NCBI GenBank assembly: GCA_035574275.1
Contig: DATLYY010000077.1
Span: 1-64,000, forward strand
From: Verrucomicrobiia bacterium
GTDB taxonomy: Bacteria > Zixibacteria > MSB-5A5 > DSPP01
DNA: 64,000 nucleotides
Direction: 5' to 3'
Of this stretch, positions 49,773 to 56,647 are shown one piece after another; within the stretch, counting starts at the first letter, position 1; each line of letters starts with the position of its first letter. Below the pieces are notes generated by a model. That model saw only the letters and a program-made list of their open reading frames with translations, searched no databases and was not told the DNA's origin. The translations under genes and the position numbers were made by a program.

Positions 49773-49894
49773 CGGTCTCCATCGCCTTCTCCACCTACAA
49801 TATGATTGCCCCCGGACAAGGAAAGGGCGGGTTTTTTTCTTTCGCCTCATTGCCGACCGGCTTGGTCGGTTATTAAAAAACACCTCAAAAAGGC

Positions 49895-49924
49895 TTGACA
49901 AACAGCCGATATCTATGATAGATT
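49895..49924 (+). promoter_or_regulatory. Promoter for the oxidoreductase operon
   Basis: TTGACA (49895-49900), 18 bp, TAGATT (49919-49924). It lies after a 6-bp hairpin (CCGACC/GGTCGG, 49853-49869) and a weak hairpin with T7 (near 49832) that could end the previous transcript. Transcription from about 49931 would produce a 187-nt structured leader. Confidence 0.55.
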
Positions 49925-49933
49925 AGTAACGGA

Positions 49934-49995
49934 TTCAATGGATAAAGTGAGTCCATTGAAAGAAAGCATGGCGACGGCCCGGCCAACCGGGCCGT
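49934..49995 (+). promoter_or_regulatory. Two perfect stem-loops in the leader of the oxidoreductase operon
   Basis: TTCAATGGA (49934-49942) pairs with TCCATTGAA (49952-49960) around a 9-nt loop; ACGGCCCGG (49974-49982) pairs with CCGGGCCGT (49987-49995) around CCAA. A third small hairpin (CCCC-GCAAA-GGGG, 50097-50109) covers the likely ribosome site of the next gene. No known riboswitch consensus was recognised. Confidence 0.5.
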
Positions 49996-50114
49996 GTCCA
50001 AAGGGCTTGACGATGAACACGACTCCTTCAGAAATCATCCGGCCGCAAACGCGTCCCGCCTCCCCCGCTCCCGCCCGGGCGCCCAACCATGCAGGTCCCC
50101 GCAAAGGGGTATGA
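49968..50114 (+). CDS. Possible 48-aa leader peptide (Pro/Arg/Ala-rich)
   Basis: An ATG at 49968 opens 49 codons ending at TGA 50112-50114, three bases before the next ATG. The peptide is basic and Pro-rich (for example PSEIIRPQTRPASPAPARAP). A second ATG at 50013 would give 33 aa. The ribosome site is weak (GAAAGAAAGC). It may be translated to couple or control the following gene, or may be chance. Confidence 0.3.
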   Translation: MATARPTGPCPKGLTMNTTPSEIIRPQTRPASPAPARAPNHAGPRKGV

Positions 50115-50117
50115 CGG

Positions 50118-51104
50118 ATGGACGCTGACCCGAAATCGGGGCATTTTGAAGTCCGATTCGAATCAATCGGGGGGCTTGGGGCCCACGCCGCCGCCCAGGT
50201 TCTGGCTACAGCCGCCGTTTTGCGCCTCGGGTTAAACGGCGCAGCCTTCTCCTCCTACGGCTCGGAAAAGAAGGGCTCGCCGGTCCGCTCCTTTGTCCGT
50301 CTTTGCCCGGCCGAGTTGCCCATTCGAACAAGCGCCCCAGTGGAATCGCCGGACGTCGTCGTTGTCTTTCACGCCGCCCTTTTGGCCAACCCGGCCACAT
50401 TTTCCGGGCTTAAAGCCAAGGGTACGCTGATCATCAACGCGCCACCGGCACCCCTCCCGATGTCGCTGTCCGCGCTGCCCCGCACGGCGCGCGTCGTGCG
50501 GGTGGATGCACTGGCCATTGCCGTCGAGGAAAAATCCCGCCCCAACGCCGTCCTTTTGGGAACGCTTTGCGCCGCCTTCCCCTTTTTGAATGCCCTCGCG
50601 GTGAAGGAAGCACTCTCTGAAGAGTTCGCTGGAAAGCATCCGGAGGCGGTCGCGTCGAACGAGCAGGCTTTTCAGCGCGGCGCGATGGAGTTTGAGATTG
50701 TCGAAAATATTGGCCGCGCCGAAGGAGACCTTCCGCCCGCGCGTTCAACCCCCGTGTGGGGCTATGAAACCGCCCCCATCGGGGGGTTCATCCCCACGGC
50801 GGGCAACACCATTTGGAATGACCTGTCGGCCTCCCGCACGGGGTGGATGCCAGTCCTCAACAAGGAGGCTTGCATCCACTGCGGGCTGTGCGATTTGGTC
50901 TGCCCCGATCTTTGCATGGTGTGGGGGGACGGAGAGCCCGACGGAGGATTCGAACGCAAGCTAATGGGGATTGATTACCATTATTGCAAGGGGTGTCTGC
51001 GCTGCGTGGAGTCCTGCCCAACCGGTGCCTTGAGCAAGCAGGCGGAGACGCCAGACCTGGCAGAGAAGCTCCGGGTCCCGCTCTTTCCGGAGATTATTGA
51101 GTGA
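50118..51104 (+). CDS. 2-oxoacid:ferredoxin oxidoreductase, fused gamma-delta subunit
   Basis: Residues 1-190 form the gamma domain (FESIGGLGAHAAAQVLATAA, SSYGSEKKGSPVRSFVRL, DVVVVFHAAL). The C-terminal part is a delta-type ferredoxin with two [4Fe-4S] sites, CIHCGLCDLVCP and CKGCLRCVESCP. It is the electron-transfer half of a pyruvate or branched-chain 2-oxoacid oxidoreductase, with the catalytic half encoded next. Starting codon ATG at 50118 follows GGGG within a hairpin. Confidence 0.9.
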   Translation: MDADPKSGHFEVRFESIGGLGAHAAAQVLATAAVLRLGLNGAAFSSYGSEKKGSPVRSFVRLCPAELPIRTSAPVESPDVVVVFHAALLANPATFSGLKAKGTLIINAPPAPLPMSLSALPRTARVVRVDALAIAVEEKSRPNAVLLGTLCAAFPFLNALAVKEALSEEFAGKHPEAVASNEQAFQRGAMEFEIVENIGRAEGDLPPARSTPVWGYETAPIGGFIPTAGNTIWNDLSASRTGWMPVLNKEACIHCGLCDLVCPDLCMVWGDGEPDGGFERKLMGIDYHYCKGCLRCVESCPTGALSKQAETPDLAEKLRVPLFPEIIE

Positions 51105-51105
51105 G

Positions 51106-53427
51106 ATGGTTATTATGAAAACTTCCATCAGTTCCCCTCGTTCCCGCTCAAAGGAAGCCAAAGCGGCGTCCCCCATACAGCAGAAAGCGGATTTTAGAAG
51201 CGGCAACGAAGCGGCCGCAATCGCCGCGCGCGACATCGGCTTCCACATAATGGGTTACTACCCGATTACTCCTTCCACCGAAATCGCCGAGAACCTCGCC
51301 AAGATGGGGGCGAACGGCGAGCATGAAATAACCATGATTGCCGGAGATGGCGAGCACGGCGCCGCCGGCATTTGCTACGGCGCGGCCTTGGGCGGGGGGC
51401 GCGTTTTGAACGCCACCAGCTCGCAGGGTTTGCTCTACTCCTTGGAGCAGCTGCCCGTGCAATCCGGAACGCGCGTGCCCATGGTTTTGAACCTTGCCTG
51501 CCGCACGGTCTCCGGGCCGCTCGACATCCGCGGCGACCATTCCGATCTCTATTTCGCGCTGAACACCGGTTGGATTGTGCTTTTGGCGCGCGATCCGCAG
51601 GCGGTCTACGATTTAAATTTCGCCGCCGTGAAAATCGGCGAGCATCCCCGGGTACGGCTGCCGGTTCTCGTGGCCTACGACGGTTTTTTCACCAGCCACC
51701 AGAAGCGGCGCATCCAGGTTTTTGACGACCCATCCGCCGTGAAGCAGTTCCTCGGAGAACCGCCGGTCTATCCCACGCCTCTCAATGTGGAGCACCCGGC
51801 CACATTCGGCCCCTATATGAACGACCCGGATTTGATTAACAACAAAATGCAGCTTTCGCTGGCGATGGAGGCTGCGCGGGAAGTAGTTCTCGAGGTATTC
51901 GCCGAATTGGAGAAACGGACCGGCCGACCGTACCCCGTCTTGGACAGCTATCGTATGGAAGATGCCGAAACCGCGGTTGTGCTGCTTAACTCCGCTGCCG
52001 AAACGGCCAAGGAGGCCGCCGACGGCTTGCGCGCAAAGAGGCAAAAAGTCGGTGTCCTCTCCCCCAACGTGTTGCGCCCCTTCCCAGCGGAGGATTTCCG
52101 CCGCGCGATGAAAAATGTCAGGGCGGCGACAATCGGTGACCGGGCTGATTCTTACGGCGCCGGGGGGGGCAACCTGTCGCTCGAAGTCCGCGCAGCACTC
52201 CAGAACGACCCCAAGAATAAAACGCTGGTGCTTTCGCGCATCTACGGGCTGGGCGGCAAGGATTTCTACGGCGCCGATGCCGTTACTTTTTTCGAGGAAG
52301 CGCGCACGGCCGCGGTTGCGGGTAGAGTTGAAAAGCCGTTTGCCTACCATGGTGTCACGCCGGGCACAAGAGGGAGCGGCCCGAAGCCCGGCCTGCCGCC
52401 GATACCGGTCACCGACGTATCGCGCGGGATGGCTAAGGTCACCAAAGACGAGACAACAGGCCTCTTAAAGGTGGAACTCGAACCGATGTGGAAGATGACC
52501 GAAATTCCGAGCCGAATTGCCCCCGGACACGGCGCGTGCCCGGGCTGCGGAATCTTCCCGACACTCCATCAAGTTTATCGCGTACTGGAGGGAGACCTCG
52601 TGGTGCTTTTCCAGACCGGCTGCGCAATGGTGGTGACCACGGGTTATCCGTCCACGGCCCATCGCATCAACTACGTGCACAACCTTTTTCAGAACGGCGC
52701 GGCCACTCTTTCCGGCCTTGTGGAGATGTACCACGAGCGGGTGCGGCGGGGAGAATTGCCCGCTGCAAATGAGCCCACGTTTGTGATGGTAACGGGGGAC
52801 GGCGGGATGGACATTGGCATCGGCCCGGCGCTCGGCGCGGCCCACCGCAATCATCGCATGATGATTTTGGAATACGACAACCAGGGATATATGAACACCG
52901 GCGCGCAGCTTTCCTACTCCACGCCGCTCGGCCACCGCACTTCCACCAGCGAGGTCGGTTCCAAGCAGCCGGGAAAACTCTACCACCACAAGGACACGGC
53001 CCAGATTTTCGCCGCCTGCCACCTGTCTTTCGTTTTCACGGCGAGCGAAGGATACCCCGAGGATTTGATGCGCAAGGTAGCCAAAGCGCAGTGGTACGCC
53101 AAGCGGGAAGGGTTGGTGTACGGCAAGATTCTGTCCTTCTGCCCGCTCAACTGGCGCACCGTGGACGATGGCGCCGAGGCGGTCTTGCAGGCGGCCATCG
53201 ACTGCTGCTTTTTCCCGCTTTACGAAGTGGAGCGCGGGCGTACGACGATTACCTACGACCCGGACGCCATGGGGCGCCGCCGCCCGGTGGGCGACTGGCT
53301 TGGGCTGATGGGGAAAACCAAGCATTTGCTCACGCCCAAGAACGCGGCGCTGGTCAAAGAACTCCAAGAGGAAGTGGACCGGCGCTGGCGGCGGCTTAAG
53401 GCGATGCACGAGCATCCCCTATTGTAG
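51106..53427 (+). CDS. 2-oxoacid:ferredoxin oxidoreductase, fused alpha-beta subunit
   Basis: Residues about 25-400 are the alpha domain (GFHIMGYYPITPSTEIAE, SSQGLLYSLEQLP, CRTVSGPLDIRGDHSDLYFAL). Residues about 460-770 are the TPP-binding beta domain (GHGACPGCGIFPTLHQV, VTGDGGMDIGIGPALGAAHR, DNQGYMNTGAQLSYSTPLG). It oxidises a 2-oxoacid with CoA to acyl-CoA, CO2 and reduced ferredoxin. ATG 51106 overlaps no more than the preceding stop region; ATG 51115 is an alternative. Fusing alpha and beta and, separately, gamma and delta is uncommon. Confidence 0.9.
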   Translation: MVIMKTSISSPRSRSKEAKAASPIQQKADFRSGNEAAAIAARDIGFHIMGYYPITPSTEIAENLAKMGANGEHEITMIAGDGEHGAAGICYGAALGGGRVLNATSSQGLLYSLEQLPVQSGTRVPMVLNLACRTVSGPLDIRGDHSDLYFALNTGWIVLLARDPQAVYDLNFAAVKIGEHPRVRLPVLVAYDGFFTSHQKRRIQVFDDPSAVKQFLGEPPVYPTPLNVEHPATFGPYMNDPDLINNKMQLSLAMEAAREVVLEVFAELEKRTGRPYPVLDSYRMEDAETAVVLLNSAAETAKEAADGLRAKRQKVGVLSPNVLRPFPAEDFRRAMKNVRAATIGDRADSYGAGGGNLSLEVRAALQNDPKNKTLVLSRIYGLGGKDFYGADAVTFFEEARTAAVAGRVEKPFAYHGVTPGTRGSGPKPGLPPIPVTDVSRGMAKVTKDETTGLLKVELEPMWKMTEIPSRIAPGHGACPGCGIFPTLHQVYRVLEGDLVVLFQTGCAMVVTTGYPSTAHRINYVHNLFQNGAATLSGLVEMYHERVRRGELPAANEPTFVMVTGDGGMDIGIGPALGAAHRNHRMMILEYDNQGYMNTGAQLSYSTPLGHRTSTSEVGSKQPGKLYHHKDTAQIFAACHLSFVFTASEGYPEDLMRKVAKAQWYAKREGLVYGKILSFCPLNWRTVDDGAEAVLQAAIDCCFFPLYEVERGRTTITYDPDAMGRRRPVGDWLGLMGKTKHLLTPKNAALVKELQEEVDRRWRRLKAMHEHPLL

Positions 53428-53438
53428 AAGAGCGGAAA

Positions 53439-54284
53439 GTGGCGAAGATTCTCGAAACCCGCAAGCTAACACCGGTCACGAAGTATTTTCTGCTTGATGC
53501 CCCCCTCATCGCCGCCGCGGCCCAGCCAGGCCAGTTCGTGATGGTCCGCATCCGCGAAGGCGGGGAGCGCATCCCTATTACGATTGCCGACTATGACCGC
53601 GAGGCAGGAGCGCTCGCCATCGTGGTGCAGGAGGCTGGCGCGACCACCAAGCGCCTCTGCGCCTTGGAAGCCGGCCAAGAAATTCTCGACTTGGCAGGGC
53701 CCCTGGGTTCCCCGGTTGAAATCCCGGAAAGTGGACATATTTGCGGCGTAGGGGGCGGCTTTGGAACCGCCGCGCTCCTCTGTTTGCTGCGGGAATGCAT
53801 CCGCCGCGGGCATCCGACCACGGCCTTAGTCGGCGCCCGGACAAAAGAATTGCTGATTTTCGTTGACGAACTCAAACAGGTATGCACAAATGTCGAGGTC
53901 TGCACGGACGACGGCTCGGCCGGTTTCAAGGGGTTTGTCTCGCAACGTCTGGAGCAACTCATTAAAGGTGAGACTCCGGGGCGACCCGACTTCGTCGTGG
54001 CCATCGGCCCGATGGCGATGATGCGGGCCGTTGCCGAAGTTACGCGCGGGCCAATGGTGAAAACGTTGGTCTCCATGGACCCATTGATGGTGGATGGCAC
54101 CGGCATGTGCGGCGGCTGCCGCGTCACCGTAGCAGGGGAGCCGAAATTCGCTTGCGTGGATGGCCCTTGCTTGGACGGGCACGAAGTGGACTTCGAGGAG
54201 GCGATGCGCCGCAATAAAATGTATGTGCGGGAAGAAAAACTCGCCTTGGAGCGCATCGCCTGCGCCGCTGGGAAGGAAAGTTAA
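53439..54284 (+). CDS. Ferredoxin:NADP oxidoreductase small subunit (NfnA/SudB-like)
   Basis: FAD domain (1-100) with QPGQFVMVRI and RIPITIADYDRE, then NAD-binding (about 103-225: GVGGGFGTAALL, GARTKELL, AIGPMAMMRAV), then a [2Fe-2S] motif MDPLMVDGTGMCGGCRV and FACVDGPCLDGHEVDF. GTG at 53439 follows GCGGAAA. It pairs with the GltD-like subunit downstream, as in NfnAB electron-bifurcating transhydrogenase. Confidence 0.88.
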   Translation: MAKILETRKLTPVTKYFLLDAPLIAAAAQPGQFVMVRIREGGERIPITIADYDREAGALAIVVQEAGATTKRLCALEAGQEILDLAGPLGSPVEIPESGHICGVGGGFGTAALLCLLRECIRRGHPTTALVGARTKELLIFVDELKQVCTNVEVCTDDGSAGFKGFVSQRLEQLIKGETPGRPDFVVAIGPMAMMRAVAEVTRGPMVKTLVSMDPLMVDGTGMCGGCRVTVAGEPKFACVDGPCLDGHEVDFEEAMRRNKMYVREEKLALERIACAAGKES

Positions 54285-54286
54285 TC

Positions 54287-55717
54287 ATGCCGGTCAAACG
54301 CGCTGACAAAACCTCGATGCCCCAACGCGAAGCCCAAGCGCGCGCCCGGGATTTCCTGGAGGTCAACAAAGGATACACCCCTTACCATGCCGCTTTCGAA
54401 GCGGAGCGCTGCCTGCGCTGCCAGAATCCGGTCTGCGTGGAGGGCTGCCCGGTGCGGGTCCCGATTCCCGAATTTATGCACGCCGTCGCGACGGGCAATA
54501 TGCAGGAGGCGGCCAAGATTTTGCGCACGGCTAACCCCCTCCCCGCCATCTGTGGGCGGGTCTGCCCGCAGGAATCGCAGTGCGAAGCGGAATGCCACTT
54601 GGCGAAGCGCTTCGAGCCGGTCGGCATCGGCTACTTGGAACGTTTCGTAGCGGATTGGGAACGGGCCCAGCCGCCTGCCGTTACGGCCAACATCACGCGC
54701 AAGGAGAAGGTCGCCATTGTTGGCTCCGGCCCTTCGGGGCTGGTTTGCGCCGGGGAGCTGGCGCGGCTGGGCTATCCCGTGACCATTTACGAAGCGCTGC
54801 ACGCCCCGGGCGGGGTGTTGCGCTATGGTATCCCGGAGTTCCGGCTGCCGAAGGAGATTCTGGACTGGGAAATAGGCATTTTGAAGCAGATGGGTGTGGA
54901 AATCAATTGTAATGTTGTCATTGGGAAGACCCTGACCTTGGACGACCTTTTCGGCCGCCTCGGTTTTTCCGCCGTTTTCATCGGCACCGGCGCGGGGCTG
55001 CCCCAGTTCCTCAAAATCCCCGGCGAAAATTTGAATGGCGTTTTCTCCGCCAACGAGTATCTGACCCGCATTAATCTGATGCGTGCCTTTCAATTTCCGG
55101 AGGCCGACACTCCTCTGCGGGTTGGGGAGCGGGTGGCGGTGATCGGCGCCGGGAACACAGCGATGGACGCCGTGCGCAGCGCGCTGCGCATGGGGGCAAA
55201 AAAGGGGATGATTGTCTACCGACGCAGCGAAAAGGAGATGAGCGCCCGTGTGGAAGAATATCACCACGCGCTTGAAGAAGGGGTGGAGTTTCACTGGCTT
55301 TGCAATCCGGTTGAAGTGCTGGGAGACGAAAGCGGCTGGGTCACCGGACTAAAATGTCAGAAGATGAAACTGGGCGAGCCGGATTCGTCCGGCCGCGCCC
55401 GGCCGGTTCCAATCGCGGGGAGTGAGTTCGTTCTGCCCGTGGACAATGTAGTTCTGGCGATCGGCACCACGCCGAATCCCTTGCTCGTGAAAACAACCCC
55501 CGGGCTGGGAACGACCAAGCGGGGGTGTTTGGTGGCCGAAGAATCGACCGGTCTTACCACGCGTCCCCACGTCTATGCGGGGGGGGATGCCGTGACGGGG
55601 GCTGCCACGGTGATTTTGGCTGCCGGCGCGGGCAAGCGGGCCGCGGCGGCCATCCACCGCGATCTGTCATCGAACAATGGGTCTTTGGATGTAAACAAAA
55701 CAAGGAGGCCAAAATGA
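54287..55717 (+). CDS. NADPH-dependent glutamate synthase-like/NfnB subunit
   Basis: N-terminal [4Fe-4S] domain with CLRCQNPVCVEGCP and CGRVCPQESQCEAECH, then two dinucleotide folds: KVAIVGSGPSGLVCAGELA and VAVIGAGNTAMDAVRSA, and the C-terminal VYAGGDAVTGAATVILAAGAGKRAA. This is the large subunit of NfnAB and of GltA/SudA-like proteins. No GltB partner is present, so the ferredoxin:NAD(P) function is favoured. Its end overlaps the next ATG by 4 bp. Confidence 0.88.
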   Translation: MPVKRADKTSMPQREAQARARDFLEVNKGYTPYHAAFEAERCLRCQNPVCVEGCPVRVPIPEFMHAVATGNMQEAAKILRTANPLPAICGRVCPQESQCEAECHLAKRFEPVGIGYLERFVADWERAQPPAVTANITRKEKVAIVGSGPSGLVCAGELARLGYPVTIYEALHAPGGVLRYGIPEFRLPKEILDWEIGILKQMGVEINCNVVIGKTLTLDDLFGRLGFSAVFIGTGAGLPQFLKIPGENLNGVFSANEYLTRINLMRAFQFPEADTPLRVGERVAVIGAGNTAMDAVRSALRMGAKKGMIVYRRSEKEMSARVEEYHHALEEGVEFHWLCNPVEVLGDESGWVTGLKCQKMKLGEPDSSGRARPVPIAGSEFVLPVDNVVLAIGTTPNPLLVKTTPGLGTTKRGCLVAEESTGLTTRPHVYAGGDAVTGAATVILAAGAGKRAAAAIHRDLSSNNGSLDVNKTRRPK

Positions 55718-56409
55718 AAATCGGAATCCTCGGTTCCACCTGCGTGGGGCAATCCCTTGGACATGGTTTTGTCGAGCATGGACACGAAGTAAAAATCGGC
55801 ACCCGCCATCCAGAAAAAACAGAAGTCCCCAACTGGCTGGCCGAACAGCCGCGCGCCTCCATCGGAAGTTTTGCCGAGGCGGCCGCTTTTGGCGAGCTCG
55901 TCGTTTTGGCCACGGACTGGGACGAAACAGAGGAGGCCACTAAACAATCCGGCCCCAAAAGTTTTTCCGGCAAGGTGATCCTTGACCTCTCTAATCCGCT
56001 CGATTCTGTCACCAGCAAACGTTGGAAGCGATCGGAACAACCCGATTCGGGCGGCGAGCGGCTACAGCGCCGGCTGCCGGACGCCCGGGTGGTCGGAGCC
56101 TTCAACCCGACCGGCAACGCACATATTTTCCATCCAAATTTTGAAGAGGGGCAGCCGGAGCTGTTTATCTGCGGCAACGACGCGGCGGCTAAAAAGGAAG
56201 TGGCCGGACTGTTGGCCGATTTCGGCTGGCCGGTCGTCGATTTGGGCCCTATCGAGGCCTCCCGCTATTTAGAGCCGTTGGCGATGGGCTGGGTCACCCA
56301 TGGGCTCAACGGACGCTGCAGCCGGCGTTTTTGCGCCCGAAGCCACTGCGCCTATCTGCCCTTTTGCCTGGAAGCAAACCGTTCACAAGGACAAACAGCC
56401 CAAATGTAA
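55714..56409 (+). CDS. NAD(P)-binding Rossmann protein, F420-dependent NADP reductase-like
   Basis: ATG at 55714 follows AAGGAGG. The N-terminus KIGILGSTCVGQSLGHGFVEHGHEVKIGTR and VILDLSNPLD, VVGAFNPTGNAHIF, PELFICGND, FGWPVVDLGPIEASRYLEPLAM match the YedF/F420-NADP-oxidoreductase-like family. The last ~35 residues (after THGLNG) are Arg/Cys-rich and do not look like the family's usual hydrophobic end; a frameshift near 56310 is possible but another frame is not clearly better. Substrate unknown. Confidence 0.7.
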   Translation: MKIGILGSTCVGQSLGHGFVEHGHEVKIGTRHPEKTEVPNWLAEQPRASIGSFAEAAAFGELVVLATDWDETEEATKQSGPKSFSGKVILDLSNPLDSVTSKRWKRSEQPDSGGERLQRRLPDARVVGAFNPTGNAHIFHPNFEEGQPELFICGNDAAAKKEVAGLLADFGWPVVDLGPIEASRYLEPLAMGWVTHGLNGRCSRRFCARSHCAYLPFCLEANRSQGQTAQM

Positions 56410-56426
56410 AAACGGAAAAAATAAAG

Positions 56427-56518
56427 CGGAGAGACTGGGATTCGAACCCAGGAGGGTGCTTTTGAAACACCCTACACGCTCTCCAGGCGTGCTCCTTCAA
56501 CCACTCGGACATCTCTCC
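56427..56518 (-). tRNA. tRNA-Ser (GGA anticodon)
   Basis: Acceptor GGAGAGA pairs with TCTCTCC. D-arm TCC...GGA, anticodon stem CACGC/GCGTG with loop CTGGAGA (anticodon GGA), a long variable arm (GGGTG/CACCC) and T arm CTGGGTTCGAATCCCAG follow. Discriminator G; CCA is not encoded. The long variable arm and GGA anticodon give Ser (UCC/UCU), not selenocysteine. Confidence 0.96.
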
Positions 56519-56565
56519 GGTTTCAGGGAGAAAATAAACCTTTGTCGCGGAAAAATCAAAGAACC

Positions 56566-56593
56566 GTAGGGGCGTATTGCAATACGCCCCTAC
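56566..56593. repeat. 28-bp palindromic GTAGGGGC repeat, copy 2
   Basis: A perfect 28-bp palindrome: GTAGGGGC, core GTATTGCAATAC, GCCCCTAC. The length and ends equal copy 1 at 14789-14816, with a different palindromic core. It lies between the tRNA-Ser and the terminator of the VIT-VWA gene. Confidence 0.8.
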
Positions 56594-56596
56594 CAA

Positions 56597-56628
56597 TAAA
56601 AAAAACCGGCCCGCAAGGGCCGGTTTTT
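56597..56628. terminator. Bidirectional intrinsic terminator
   Basis: ACCGGCCC (56605-56612) pairs with GGGCCGGT (56617-56624) over GCAA. An A-run precedes and a T-run follows, so it works for the VIT-VWA operon on the minus strand and for plus-strand readthrough. Confidence 0.9.
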
Positions 56629-56647
56629 GCTTTCCCCTCTCTGGCCG

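Noticed and set aside
49931-50117. Known riboswitch in the oxidoreductase leader
   Set aside because: No TPP, cobalamin, glycine or SAM riboswitch core was recognised; only simple hairpins are seen.
56427-56518. Could the long-variable-arm tRNA be a tRNA-Sec for the TGA gene?
   Set aside because: The anticodon loop CTGGAGA gives GGA, and the acceptor and T stems have normal tRNA-Ser lengths.
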